Shown here: in pieces, positions 1 through 10,894 of the stretch | Layout: every line of letters begins with the position of its first letter | How positions within the stretch are numbered: position 1 is the first letter of the stretch | Assembly: GCA_022315425.1 (NCBI GenBank) | Contig: JAIUPT010000041.1 | Location: 2,441,865 to 2,505,864, forward strand | Length of the DNA stretch: 64,000 nt | DNA from: Pseudevernia furfuracea | Lineage: Eukaryota > Ascomycota > Lecanoromycetes > Lecanorales > Parmeliaceae | Direction: 5' to 3' | Position numbers and translations under genes: made by a program | Notes under the pieces: model-generated | The model's input: the letters and a program-made list of their open reading frames with translations, nothing else | What the model was told of the DNA's origin: nothing | Databases searched by the model: none

Positions 1-1
1 A

Positions 2-760
2 TACGACGGCACAACATCATTCTTCCTCCTCCCGTACCATGCCCACCACCCGCCGACGACCCTGCAGGTGCACCGGCAGCTCCAATGGCAATACGCCCGC
101 TTCCGCAGCCCGTCCGCCCAAGACCTCAAGGCGCTGCAGTCCCATCCCGGCCGCCGAACCCAGCAACCCGACGCATTCTCCCAGGCCCTCGCGCCCGCCC
201 TGCACATCGCCCGAGCCCACACCACCACCACCACCGGCAAGGCGAAGAAGGAGAAAACCCTGCACCTCCTCTATCGCGACATGGCGGCCAACCCGTCCCA
301 CGCCGCGCGGACCCTCGACGCCCTCGGGTGGAGGTGGTGGGGCGAATCCGATCCGCTCCGGCTCTCCCGCCAGCGCGACACCCTCGACGCCCTCGAGCGC
401 GCGGCCGCCCACGCGGGCGCCTTCGTCCGGAAAATCGGGCCCTTCCTCCCCCGCACGGAACGCGCGTTGCTGGAGCTCGACGCGCGGTTCGGGCGCGTCG
501 CCGCGGGGGATCTGGCGCAGGGCCGGCGCGGGGCGGTCGCGGTGCAGCGGTTCGAGGCGCAGATGGAGGCGGTGCTGGTGTTGCCGCGGAAGGCGGGGAT
601 GAGTGAGGTGGGGTGGAGGAGGGTGAGGGAGGGGGCGGAGCGGGGGTTGGGGATTTGGAGGGGAGGGGAGGGGGGAGGGGTGGAGGGGATAGGGAGGTTG
701 TTTTTGAAAGGGGAAGCCGAAGGAGGGGTCGAGGGAGGAGAGGGAGCTGTGAATGGTTGA
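2..760 (+). CDS. hypothetical protein, 3' part of a gene entering from the left edge
   Basis: The frame is open from the window edge to the TGA at 758-760, giving about 252 C-terminal residues, so the true start lies upstream. Codon third positions are overwhelmingly G or C over most of the frame, which marks it as the coding frame; the opposite strand and the other plus frames are also open only because GC is so high. The protein is rich in Ala and Arg, has a Thr run (about residues 72-76), a Trp pair in a GWRWWG motif, and an amphipathic helical stretch around the LDALERAAAHAGAF segment. The end is glycine- and glutamate-rich and lower in complexity. I recognise no family. It is convergent with the minus-strand gene ending at 888. 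Confidence 0.6.
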   Translation, partial: YDGTTSFFLLPYHAHHPPTTLQVHRQLQWQYARFRSPSAQDLKALQSHPGRRTQQPDAFSQALAPALHIARAHTTTTTGKAKKEKTLHLLYRDMAANPSHAARTLDALGWRWWGESDPLRLSRQRDTLDALERAAAHAGAFVRKIGPFLPRTERALLELDARFGRVAAGDLAQGRRGAVAVQRFEAQMEAVLVLPRKAGMSEVGWRRVREGAERGLGIWRGGEGGGVEGIGRLFLKGEAEGGVEGGEGAVNG

Positions 761-887
761 GGAAAAGGAAGGAAGAAGAAGTGGTACTTTTTTCATCTTT
801 CATCAATATCCAATCCAGTAGAACATGAAAATGATGTGATATTACGTTTTACCATTACCTTCATACCCTACTAGACAGACATGTCTT

Positions 888-1823
888 TCAGACCAATTCA
901 CAATCCAAGCCATCCAATTCCGCCTCGAAGCTTGCCCATTTCCACTTCCCCTGACCAAATTCTGCAAGCTTATGGAAATACCACTTCTTCAGCGCCAAAG
1001 CATCCGTCCGGCCCCAAGGTCCGGGGGTGCCGTTATCTAAAGAAACCATCAGCGCAAAAAGCTCAGTCGCAAACTTTTCAATGCGGTGGCCATCAGCGAC
1101 GAGGGACTCTCCATCGGCTTCATGATTAACGAGAATGCTAGAGACTTCATCGAGCCATATTTGAGCGCTGTTTTGCCTTCTCCATGCACCATCATAAGCC
1201 ATCAAGTATGGAATCGGTTGGTGTGAGACGATAGCAATCTGATGCCACGGCATTCTAGCCTTATCGCGCACGGCTTCTGCATCCTTCAAAGCGTCATGGT
1301 AGTATGGGGACGAGGCATCGTGCCAACGTTCCATGGTGGCCGTCAGTTGAGTACGACCATCGATGGCGAGCTTGTAGCCATGCGACAAGACCAATCGTAG
1401 TCTTGCAACCTTGTTGTCGGTTGGGGGGCCCCGTAGCGCACAGGGCAGATCATGATTGGTGAAAGCTGCCAGCGTTCGAGCCGAGTCATGGCAATTTTGA
1501 ATGTGTCGTGCGAGAGTTTCCGTGGTAGGGAGTGGGTGCTGCACGGATATGTTGAGACTCTTATCAAAGGGCAAGTAGCTTTCAGGGTCAATATTTCGAC
1601 ACCCGTGCAGGAAATCAAGCCTTGAGTGGCGTCGGGGTTGCCGTAGCTGATGAGGTTGGGCTTCATCACCAGAAGCCTGAACAGCTGGTATAGTGGCAAA
1701 TGCTATTGCAAGTCCTGCCATGGCTACTGCTAGACACACTAGGAATTTTACAGCTCTGAATCTCGGAATGCTACACAAATAGATCAGCCCACACAAACGG
1801 ATAAAAAGGCTGCAGCTGCCCAT
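888..1823 (-). CDS. hypothetical secreted or membrane-anchored protein (311 aa)
   Basis: Single-exon frame of 311 codons. The N-terminus contains a hydrophobic stretch (about residues 25-50, FLVCLAVAMAGLAIAFATIP) ending in VQA-S, which reads as a signal peptide with a plausible cleavage site; a shorter start at the internal Met in that stretch (about residue 35) is possible. The mature part has several Cys, Trp and His residues (for example LDFLHGCRN, LPCALRGPPTDN, ERWHDASSPYYHDALKDAEAVRDKARMPWHQIAIVSHQ) and ends in a Trp-rich segment KKWYFHKLAEFGQGKWKWASFEAELDG. This looks like a small fungal secreted protein, but I do not recognise the family. An in-frame TAG lies shortly upstream of the chosen ATG. 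Other minus-strand frames upstream may be extra 5' exons. Confidence 0.55.
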   Translation of the reverse strand: MGSCSLFIRLCGLIYLCSIPRFRAVKFLVCLAVAMAGLAIAFATIPAVQASGDEAQPHQLRQPRRHSRLDFLHGCRNIDPESYLPFDKSLNISVQHPLPTTETLARHIQNCHDSARTLAAFTNHDLPCALRGPPTDNKVARLRLVLSHGYKLAIDGRTQLTATMERWHDASSPYYHDALKDAEAVRDKARMPWHQIAIVSHQPIPYLMAYDGAWRRQNSAQIWLDEVSSILVNHEADGESLVADGHRIEKFATELFALMVSLDNGTPGPWGRTDALALKKWYFHKLAEFGQGKWKWASFEAELDGLDCELV

Positions 1824-2384
1824 ACAGTCGATATTCTCCCCAGGAACATCCTTCTACTTGAGCCTTCGGGTACTCCAGTGTATCAACATCGGGATGCCGG
1901 CCTACACAGGTCATATGATGCTCCATCTTAAATCTGGTCTTCAATGAGCGGACCTTGGCGCCGGAGCTCGGTTGTTGAATGTTGGGGTGTAACCTTAGCG
2001 GGGACCACGACCAAAACCGCGTGCTCAACATCAAGACCCGCGTGACTCTCCTCTGGATATAGATTGATGCTTCGCAGGACGAGTTCGCCGCCGTGTTTGC
2101 TGTTGAGGATTCCGGCCGGTATTCCCCTCTTAAGGGATCGAAGGTATTCCGAAAGGGCGTGAGGTAGGTGCTGTAGCAGCGAATTGGCCGTCCATTGCCA
2201 GAAGAGCAAAATGGGAGGTAGAAAGCTCCGAGGAAGAGTAAAGGGAGGCAGTCTTGAGACGATTAGCACGCGATGACATCCTGGCGAGGCGGTTTTCCAA
2301 TGTACTGACAAGGCGAGAAAAGTGCTGTGCTCTGCAGGCAGCTGTATCAACAACTCGATGGTCCCTGAATTTGTTGAAGTCCAA
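1771..2384 (-). other. possible upstream minus-strand exons, uncertain
   Basis: Two overlapping minus frames here have protein-like composition: one containing GGELVLRSINLYPEESHAG (about 2000-2130) and one containing GRHPDVDTLEYPKAQVEG (about 1790-1930). They could be exons of a gene joined to the 888-1823 frame or a separate small gene, but I could not fix splice sites. Low confidence. Confidence 0.22.
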
Positions 2385-2425
2385 ATCTCCTTTCTCCTTT
2401 CTCCTTCTCGCTCCAAACGCTCCAC

Positions 2426-5322
2426 CAGCTTCAGATGGTCAAATGGTCAAATCCGGGCTCTCACCGGCCACCACTGAGCTCGCCCCTTCAGCCAGTCTCC
2501 TTGCGCACAGCCTCACTGTGGTATCAGTTGGTGTAGTGTGTAGTGTGTAGTGTGCAGTGGCCCTTCTCGCCGCTCCCGCTCTCGCTGCCGCCCCTATTAA
2601 TGTTGGTGTGGGGGTTGGTGAGAGGCTGCGATGCGCCGATGAAAAAGTTGAGAGGACGAAAGATGCGAGATTACGTAATCTATCTGCTCTATTAATTTCG
2701 GTCTACTCTGTGACTGTAGCCAATCATATCATTACCTGCACGATGTACTCTGCACTCTTCTTCCTCATACCCATACCCATACCTATATCTCGCTATCGCC
2801 CCCTCTAATCGTAGCATCTTTTTGTCTATCGAGATCTCCCTTTATCCTTTATCTTCATAGCAACAAGAAACACGCCTACTGAAAGCATAATCACGAGCGA
2901 GACTATGTTGATTAATGCAAAATTAACTCGTTCGTGATGAAACCCGCTGATATAGATGGCGAAATGGCCTATGGTACCGTGTTTACGAAAGAATGTAAGT
3001 TGTTCAAGTCGATCTCTGTTGACTAGAATAGGCTGACGAGGTGGAACAACATGAGCCCGACTGATATTGCTTCGTAGGCGAGCGAGCATATCTCGTCTTG
3101 ATGGATGCTACTCACAATAAGCAACGCCCTTAAATGAAAGCTATTCAACGGTTATGGCTCGCAGCGAGTATTTCAGATGAATTCTCTGCAGTCGAACAGA
3201 AGGCTAGCTTTCGGGGCCTTGAGGAAGGTGAGTAATAGGTTAATCATTTCCTCCATCGAAAATATAGCGAAAGAATCCTTAAATGACAAAACAATTGCAA
3301 CAAGTCCTTTGAGCATCTCCTTCAAGTCCTTTATCATCGGTTCTCAGAGCAGGGCATGTTGAATCGATTAATGGAGCTATTGCTGCGGCTTCAGAGACCA
3401 GGGTCAAAAAAGAAATATATTCGCCGCGATTGGGTGGAGGCCAAGCACCTTTAGGCATACTATACGCGTCAGCTTTTTTATTGCTTCTTCAGGTTCCCAC
3501 TACGAATTCCGTTGAGTCCTAGCATCATTTCCTCAAGATTCACGCCGATGAAAAGAGCGCTATCCTACGATTTAGCCTATCAGGAGTCATCATGTATATG
3601 CTGAAGATCGCTGATCAATGAGAGCTTCGTGACGAACAAATAGCAGTCAAATTCAGGGCCTACCAATATAGCTAAGCTACAAGGACCCCTGGAGAATTTG
3701 GAGATAGCTTCACAAATGGAACCCCTCAGCTGGCGATAGCGAGGTCTCCCTAGAACTCCCTCGTTGGCTGCTCGTTCCGCCACCTCCCCCATAAAATTTC
3801 CGCCCTGACCAGTATATACGCGGGCGGACTGCCACGGCTGGCCTGGAAGTATTCCCCACCCGGGTGAAAGCGATGATGAGGTCGACAGCGAGGTTGCAAG
3901 AAGGCCACGCCTTATTTCGGTATGGCGCCCATACAAAGCTGGCGCGGCGACCTTGTAACTATGCTACAGGTAATTTCCTTCGCGTGGGCGGAGGTTTAAA
4001 AGCATTCCTTGCGGAGACGAACGTGATAGTGACAAGTGCAAGCATACCACGACCTCGAACAATGACGCAGTCTCGTATAAGAGAACGTTCGCTAACGCGT
4101 TCACGATTGAGAGCTACGTTGAGTGCATGAATATAATCTTGATCACGAATAGATATAGGAGCAAGACTATAAGAAAGAGTGCGATCACTTATTTTGGAAG
4201 CCGTTAATACGATGGCATCAATGTCTAGCATACTATGATGACCACCAGTATACTAGCACTGTACACGAGCTCAACAAATGACCAGGCATGGCCAGTGGCC
4301 TGATCACAGAGACATATATACATTTTTGGTTATGATCCTCGATCTCGCGCCTTTCTCTTTTAACAGCCTATGAGCTATTCTATACGTCTGTAATGTCTGA
4401 ACCAGCGCAACTCGTCCAAGGATGCTGAAACACTTTATAGACAAGAAAGATACTAACGAACTGTGTCTTCTTCGACTGCTTCTCCTTTTTTTTTTCCCCC
4501 TCTTTGTTTTAAAAAAAAAACGTCTCGCTTGAATTCATCTCATGTATTCACGATCAAGATCACCTTTTGATTATTCTGCTAGCTATCTCTGGCATTCTTT
4601 CTATCATCGTTAATCTTAGCGTTATCGCCGATATTACCGCGCGGAGAAGAAGGATACGCGAAGAAGTTGAAGCTACGAAATGAAGTTGTAGATCTCGGGT
4701 TGATCAAGGCAGGGTACGATCAATGGCAGCAAACCCGATTGATGTTGTTGTAATATGAGACTTGATTCCTGTTGACTGCGATGTGAACGTCGTCTTTTTC
4801 AAAACGAAGGTGTCACTATCATGAATCAAGGACTTTCGAGTCGGAGGTGAGGTTAATGTGCTTATCATATGGAAGTGTGCGGTGATGATACGATTCTTTG
4901 TGTGTGGGATCTGTCAGAACCGGTACGGAGTTGGGAGTCACGTAGGTGTATTAGACAAGATAACTAAAGTGGGGAGCAACTATGTACAGGAGAGGGAGGC
5001 TATATGGAGGACAGAAAGCCTTCTACTAGACACGCGAGTCCCCAATATGCATAGCTGGTGTCATAGCCAGGTAGTGACAAAGGCCATGCATGGTGTCAAA
5101 GGGTATACCTGGTGTTGAGAGATCAAACAATCAAACAATCAAACCAAAAATGCAGTTTCCCACTTACGTCTCTATATGATTCTACGGTCCTCCTTGACAC
5201 TTTCCTCTTTCCTACTTTACTTTCATCATAAAAGCCTTTTCAGCAAAACATCAAATCAAGCCAGCTTCCATCCATCCATCCTTCCTTCCACATATTCCCT
5301 CCTCGCCCTTGAAATCCAAAGA
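2426..5322. other. intergenic stretch without a convincing gene
   Basis: About 2.9 kb with only short frames (up to 118 codons) on both strands and no recognisable domain. It contains short homopolymer tracts (for example around 4490-4520) and a CT-rich leader just upstream of 5323. A minus frame at 3959-4231 has plausible composition but no homology that I recognise. No RNA gene was seen. Confidence 0.5.
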
Positions 5323-6275
5323 ATGTCCGCCGTCATAGGAAATTACAGCAGCAGCAGCAGCAAATCCTTCATCGCCGTCGTCGTCTGCATCGCCGCCTTC
5401 AACGTCTGGAAGGCGCCCGACGGCTCTCCTGCCGCAGAACACAGGGCTCACCTCTTCAACGTGCTGCTCCCCACCAGACCTATCAAGGATGCCTATCTCG
5501 CGCTCACACTTGCAAATAATATGAGCTGGGTAAGCCAACAAAAAAAAACAAAAACCCCTCCTTTACTTTACTTTTCTTCTCATTCTTCTGCCATTGCCAC
5601 CCACCCGTAAGGGAGGGACCAACGACTAACTGAAACGGCGCCCCTCCCTCAAGCTCGCGTACGTCAGTCACGACTGGATAAAGGCAGTCATGTTCCAGGT
5701 GAGAGAGAAAACTCTCAGCCCGAACTCTCGAGAGCGCTTTTGTTGTTGTTGGGTTTTTTTTTCTTTTTTTTTCTCAGATTTCGGTTTCATAAGAAACGGG
5801 GCCGCCACTGATAACTAACGAGAGACCCTTTCAGCTCTTCTCCCAAATCCCCATCGTCGCGGGCCACGGCTTGCGATTTCTGGGCGTCTTGGTCGCGACC
5901 GTCTATTCCTGGTTGCTGGCTCAGAAGCCATGCGTCGATACGGCAATCGGATGGGGCTCGGGGATCGTCGATGCCGCAAAGATCCTTCTGTGCGAGACGG
6001 TGGATGCTTTGACGCTGCTGCACTCACGCATCGAGATGAGGTTTGGCGCAGCGTTGGCGTGCGTGATAGTCGGGACCTGGGTGTCGGCGGAGCTCGTGTT
6101 GCTGTTCAAGATGGCGGCTGTTGTGGTCACGGCTTTGCCCTTGGTGTTCAGCATTCTGTGTGATGAAGGGTCTAGAGTGGACTGGAGAAGAGCTGTCCTG
6201 CTCTCTATTACATTGTTGGGAACTTGGGGTGTGATTTCAGGTAGAGTCCAGGTATGCGGAGCGGAAGATTGGTAA
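5323..6275 (+). CDS. three-exon multi-span membrane protein, hypothetical (230 aa)
   Basis: Exons are 5323-5529, 5654-5698 and 5835-6275. Both introns (5530-5653, GTAAGC...AG; 5699-5834, GTGAGA...TTCAG) are phase 0, and the joined frame is open to TAA at 6273-6275. The start is the ATG after a CT-rich leader; it opens MSAVIGNYSSSSSKSF. Hydrophobic spans: about residues 14-27 (FIAVVVCIAAF), 89-113, 150-190 (long enough for two passes) and 203-219. The product is therefore probably an integral membrane protein with four or five spans. A serine run near the N-terminus is encoded by AGC repeats. The family is unknown. It is convergent with the minus-strand gene that starts at 7720. Confidence 0.65.
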
Positions 6276-6466
6276 TCCGAAGAATGACTGGATTGACTAT
6301 TTGTTGATGTTGAAGACATAGGAGACATAAGAAAACAGCATGCGAGTGGGCATGCGCCTGTCTAAGATACACTACTGCATCACTGGAAATGAAATGAGCC
6401 CCTGAGTTCCATCCGATTCCACTGGCCATGGCTCACAAACTCTTTTGCTCGACCTTGTTTAAAACT

Positions 6467-7720
6467 TCAATCATACCCATTCACAGCTCTCTCAACCTTC
6501 CTGCACAACATTCTCATCTGGCCCCCTTTAGTCGTCGCGTTTCCGACCACTGCCTCTCTCGTCGCTTGGACCCTTTTCAAATACTGCTCCAGTTCTCTGA
6601 CCGCCCCATCCTCCACACGCCTTTGCACCCTTTGAAGCCCTTGCAGCGCTTGCCTCAAACCCTCGTGTCGCTGATACAAGCTCGCAAGTCTGGGGCTTTG
6701 ATCCTTGCAGAACCAGTGCTTCCAATTCTCAAGGCCTTTCTCGATTGCCTTGACCTCTTCTGATATGGTGGTATCCTCGTCCGAGATGATTTTGGATATC
6801 CGCTCTAGCTTGACTTTCCCTGGACCTTTCAGTCGTCGCAGAGTTTGCTTTGCCAAGTCCTCTGGTCCTCGAAACACAGGATCGAGGCTTTGGTAGACCG
6901 TGGGACCAGCGATCCAGGCCTCCTCCGCCCTTTGGGCAGCAGCAAAACACTCGACAAGCGCGACTTCGACAGTCTGCTCGATAACAATGGTTGTTTCTGA
7001 TTCCGATTTGTCCAAATCCCGTGCGATCAAGTTCATTTCCGGAATGTGTAGAGGTTCTTGCAGAGAGAGCAAAAGAGCCTCTACTGTCTCGAGATCCTCA
7101 ATCCCTCCCGTCAAGTGTCTTGAGATTCTCATCTCTTGTTTGCCTGGTGGCAGCAGCCAGGTAAGACTTGGATCGTCCGGTACTAGTATCCTGGGCAAGA
7201 CGAAAGTGATCATCAGGATAAGAACCATGGCAAGGAAGAAGATGGCAATACAACAAGGATGGGATATTACGCGGCGGCAAGCTCCCGCTGTTCGCTGACA
7301 GAATGCCGGGCGTCGTCGGCCTGTTTCTGGTTGGGGTGGTACGGGAGGGCCCTGGAAAGGATTCACACCCGGGGGGCCTGGTGGAATTGGTCCTGCGGAT
7401 GGCTCTATCTCGGTGGGAGATTGGCTCGGCTCATTGTTGAGTTTCTTGAGAATAAGTTTCTTGAGAATAAATTCTGTGACTTGTCAGCACCAGTAACGGT
7501 TGGCGTATGGAGTGAATTTCAAATTACCTGGTGGCGCGCTGTCTGAGTCGTTCGAATTGAGAGACGTACATCTGTTACGGTATGTCTGTTCGGGAAAGTG
7601 GAGCGCGACTGGAGTACCGACTGGTGTGTCATCTGGCACATCGTCTAGTACATCGTCTGGTACATCGTCTGGTATATCGTCTGGTACATCGTCTGGTACA
7701 TCGTCTGGAGTATATGGCAT
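6467..7720 (-). CDS. two-exon single-span membrane protein with an acidic repeat N-terminus and coiled-coil C-terminus (399 aa)
   Basis: Exon 1 is 7720-7528 and exon 2 is 7473-6467. The 54-bp intron (GTAATT...CTGAC...CACAG, with a fungal branch-point match) joins the frames in phase, giving exactly 400 codons with the stop TGA. Residues 1-31 are a PDD-V/I repeat (acidic, encoded by a 12-bp tandem repeat). Residues 85-110 are proline-rich, and about 139-157 form a single transmembrane helix (CIAIFFLAMVLILMITFVL) preceded by Arg-rich sequence, so the N-terminal 138 residues are probably cytosolic. The remaining 240 residues are charged and helical with coiled-coil character (EEVKAIEKGLENW, LRQALQGLQRVQRRVEDGAVRELEQYLKRV). 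The family is not recognised. The two-exon model rests on frame continuity and splice signals only. Confidence 0.65.
7629..7709 (-). repeat. 12-bp coding tandem repeat
   Basis: Six to seven tandem copies of a GTCTGGTACATC-like unit, in frame within exon 1 of the preceding gene, producing the PDDV/PDDI tetrapeptide repeat. The copies differ by single bases, and the unit length keeps the frame. Confidence 0.85.
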
Positions 7721-8349
7721 GTTGTGGTGTGTTATTGGATGCGCTGATGGGATGCCGGTTGTTCTGCTGGTGCGATGATGCTTCTACCGCTTGCTAGGAC
7801 TTCTGGATTGGACGACATAAGTTGGGATTGTTCTTGGATCTTCTTATGCTGATTCCGTGTCTTCAGATGCGTTTGAGATAATTGACGCAATTGCGGAATT
7901 CCGCAAGTCCGTTCGCAACTCCGTTCGCAACTCCTATAGCCACTAAGCCCCAAGGGAACACCGTCGCAACTACGCTCTTGCCTTGCTGAAGAAGTCGATT
8001 GCACGAATATAGACGAACACGGTGAGGATGAGGGTGTTGGAACAAAACACTGTAATTGTGAAGTTAGTTGTGAGGGTTTTTAAGGAGACCAGACAGCCAG
8101 ATAAGAACAGAGAAGATAAGAGCTAACGAGCTTGCTTTTCTGGAGGACAGGCTCTTGGGCTTATCCATAGCGGGATTTGGTTTGGGCGCCGAGTACACGT
8201 AGCTGCTGGGTCAAGACATTCGACCACGCCGTAGCCTGGGTCCCAAAGGCACATCTAAAGTCTGTTCCGAGCAAATGTAGAGGTCCAGCTACACTTTAAA
8301 CATGATTGAGAGGAGATGCAATTTGCGAGTAGATTTGACTTGCCGGTCG

Positions 8350-8900
8350 CTCACATTGAGCTAAAGACTGATCACATCCAATAAGGTCAGAAGGATCCTA
8401 TCTGTCGAAACATCTTCCTCAATCACCTTTTGATTTGATGAAGTCTTTCCATCTTCGCTACTAACCGATGGCGCTGTTCTAGCCTTACTCGGAAGCTGTA
8501 ACGCGGCTCGGGTCTCAATGCCGTTTGAACAACATTTATGGAGCCGAGCTTCACCTGATCGTCGCCTGCAAAGGCCCAATGGACCATAGCGTCATCGCCT
8601 ATCTGATCGTTATGGGTGTTGCCATAGCGACCAGGTGTATGCCCTGGAGTGTGGTATGTAGGGGCAACATGGTAGCTGTGGGTTGATGCATCGTACTCCC
8701 ATTCTCCTCTTGCTCTGTCCAGTATACTTGGGATGGACGAGGCTGCTGCGAAGGTCCTGTTGGAGGTGGATTTGAGGGTTTAGAAGGCGGACGATATGGA
8801 GGCCTCGATTGCTGCTGGTATGGGGGTCTTCGGTGGCTGCTGAGGGTATCTAGGTGGTGGATCTGGAGGACGTGACTTGCAGAATGTAGAGTATACTTGG
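8350..8900 (-). pseudogene. proline-rich locus with broken or spliced minus-strand frames
   Basis: Read on the minus strand, coding-like segments occur in different frames one after another: a proline/glutamine-rich stretch (PPYQQQSRPPYRPPSKPSN), then a segment containing GEWEYDASTHSYHVAPTYHTP and GDDAMVHWAFAGDDQVKLGS, then a short frame ending at 8361 with SVSSEDGKTSSNQKVIEED. No splice pair that I could find joins them cleanly, so this is either a multi-exon gene with unclear introns or a decayed gene. No domain is recognised. Confidence 0.3.
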
Positions 8901-8926
8901 AAGCAGGTCTCCGAAGGCCAGCAACA

Positions 8927-9055
8927 AGTGACTCGATGAGAGTCGCATAGCTAGTAGCTATGACAGCTAGCCTGCGGGCAGCGAATTTAGTGACTCGATG
9001 CGAGTCCCATGACTAGCCCTCGGGTAGTCATGGTAGCTGGCCTACGGGCAGCTAC
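8927..9055. repeat. imperfect tandem pair with internal palindromes
   Basis: Two adjacent modules begin AGTGACTCGATG, continue with GAGTC and contain TAGCTAGTAGCTA-type or CTAG...TAGTCATGGTAGCTGG palindromic sequence, each followed by GGC or GCC and GGGCAGC. Unit length is about 60-70 bp. No coding frame passes through. Confidence 0.6.
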
Positions 9056-9092
9056 AAGACGATGCTGACGGGGTCTAGTACTGCTGTGCACG

Positions 9093-9200
9093 GTGGAGCC
9101 TAGACGGGTACACGCTGATATGTACTGAGGTAATGCAGCTGTGGGACCGACTATCGAAGCCGGTGACAGGCCGTGGAGCCTAGACGGGTACACGCCGGCA
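9093..9200. repeat. direct repeat pair, 80-bp spacing
   Basis: GTGGAGCCTAGACGGGTACACG occurs at 9093 and again at 9173, and similarity continues downstream for roughly another dozen bases. Together with the preceding module pair it forms a small cluster of short duplications in a gene-free stretch. Confidence 0.75.
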
Positions 9201-9273
9201 TGCACTGACGCGGGCGAGTTCTAGTGAAGATGTTGTTGACATGTCTTTCGGCACAGTACGAGTACACGGGTAA

Positions 9274-9309
9274 AAAATGATGAAGATGATGAAGATGATG
9301 AAGATGACA
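9274..9309 (+). repeat. GATGAA microsatellite
   Basis: A short run of GATGAA-type hexamers, non-coding. Confidence 0.8.
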
Positions 9310-9373
9310 AACAAATCCTTCCTTCACACTTGATTTCGACAGACATCAAGATCGAGGGAGGATCTCTAATCTC

Positions 9374-9389
9374 TAGGGTTAGGGTTAGG
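9374..9389 (+). repeat. interstitial telomere-type motif
   Basis: TAGGGTTAGGGTTAGG is a little over two units of the TTAGGG telomere repeat of most ascomycetes. It is far too short for a telomere and sits between genes. Confidence 0.7.
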
Positions 9390-9625
9390 TACTTAAGTCT
9401 TCAGATTCTCACATATCATAAAATGAGATTAGATACATTAATATTATCTAGAGTACCCCTTAGACAACACGCTTGAAACCCCCAAGTATTACAGACTTTT
9501 GCACTTTTGGTAATTGGTGTTTACTGTTTACCTTACCTCGGTAACAGTAGTAGTAAGATACTATACTTTCATCGCGCTTGCTTTACTCATGCACACTTCT
9601 CACTTCTCTCCCTGTTCACCGTCCA

Positions 9626-10039
9626 GAAAGTAGAAAGCAGAAAGCAGAAAGCAGAAAGCAGAATATGAGATTACTTGAAATTACTGTGTCATCGTCGCTT
9701 TCCTTATGCCTGCCAGTCCGAGACATGGACAAAGAAAAAAGAAAAAAAACTGTTTCTCTATTCCTCCATTTCTCCTTACCCCAATTCAAATGCTTTCCCT
9801 TCCTCCTTTTTCCTTCTTCCTTCTTCCTTCTCAACTTCCTTTCTCCTTCTCCTTTCCCTCCTTACTCATCCAAGATCCCTTCTCCACACCTTGTATAACA
9901 GCCAGCGTTACAACGCTTTCCTTGCCATCCCATACTTTTCTTACTCTAGCAATATCCAATATCCAATATCCTTGAATGGTCCTTGCCACTCTTAGCACAC
10001 ATTCAAGCCTAAACTCCTTCCTCTTCTCCCTTCCAAATC
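9626..10039 (+). promoter_or_regulatory. upstream region of the Zn2Cys6 gene: AGAAAGC repeat and pyrimidine-rich leader
   Basis: A run of AGAAAGC heptamers (about 9627-9662) is followed by a long CT-rich stretch (about 9745-9900) up to the ATG at 10040. CT-rich tracts before the start are common in filamentous-fungal promoters. No specific binding site is identified. Confidence 0.4.
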
Positions 10040-10894
10040 ATGCCCAGATTCCGCAAGTCGGTGAGTTTCAACCTGAACTGGCCTTCATCATGCTAAGCAC
10101 CAACAAAACAGTGCGAAAATTGCCGGAAATTGAGAAAGCGCTGTGACCTTTACCAATGCCCACAGGGAAGATGCAGCGCTTGCATTGACAGAGAAATTCC
10201 ATGCGTCTTGCAATATGTACGTCCGTCCATCACACATCTCCTCCACCCTTTCCCCTCTCTCCAACCAATCCGACCTGATATATCATCAAGTCAACCCACA
10301 CTGACACCTCTCTTGCCTTAGGTACAATCATCCACACCACGCAGAACCACCATACCTCCCACACATCAAACACCACAACAACAAAGCCAACCACTAAATC
10401 TATCCTACTACCCATTCTCAAGCCACGCGGCACCACCTTCGCCATTCACCGCTTTCTCCCCCCAACACAGCACCACCATCAATCCCGCACATCAGACACC
10501 ACCACCACACCAAGGCCAGCCACACTGCCTATCCTATCACCCATCGTCAAGCAACCCTGCATTATCCTCGCCCTTCTCTCCTTTCTCTTCCTCATCGTCC
10601 ACTACGCTGGTCTCACCCCTTTCCCTCTTCCGCTCTCCTTACCCGCCGTACAATGACGACAACCCATGTGCATCATCATCCGCATCGAACAACACGAGGA
10701 CCTTCAATCCTCCTCCCGCTGGTGGTAGTAGCGGTCACGGTCAACATCAAGATCAACACCGTGTCCTCCCGCCGTTGACGGAGCCGAGAGATGCGAGTAT
10801 GTATGAGCATTTAGCTGGTGGTAGGGATGAGTGGAGGGAGATACCCATGCAATTCAGCAAGATTGAGAGGAATGGGATTTGGGGTGAAGGATAA
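10040..10894 (+). CDS. small Zn(II)2Cys6 DNA-binding protein (232 aa, three exons)
   Basis: Exons are 10040-10060, 10112-10216 and 10322-10894. Both introns (51 and 105 bp; GTGAGT...CAG and GTACGT...TTAG) are phase 0, and the joined frame ends at TAA 10892-10894. Exon 2 encodes almost the whole fungal binuclear zinc cluster: Cys 8, 11, 18, 28, 31 and 38 with spacing C-x2-C-x6-C-x9-C-x2-C-x6-C, basic residues RKLRKR between the second and third Cys, and an extra Cys at 23. The remaining 190 residues are low-complexity (Ser, Pro, Thr, Gln, His rich) until an ordered C-terminus (PPLTEPRDASMYEHLAGGRDEWREIP). No fungal-specific transcription factor middle-homology domain is visible, so it is far shorter than typical members of the family. 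A nuclear regulator is inferred from the zinc cluster. Confidence 0.8.

Noticed and set aside
17..796. Long minus-strand open frame (259 codons) opposite the first gene
   Set aside because: It is a shadow of the very GC-rich plus frame; its composition (Pro/Gly/Arg runs) reflects codon positions of the other strand.
3580..4231. Two minus-strand frames of 118 and 90 codons in the intergenic region
   Set aside because: No domain, no splice partners found and no codon bias comparable to the neighbouring genes.
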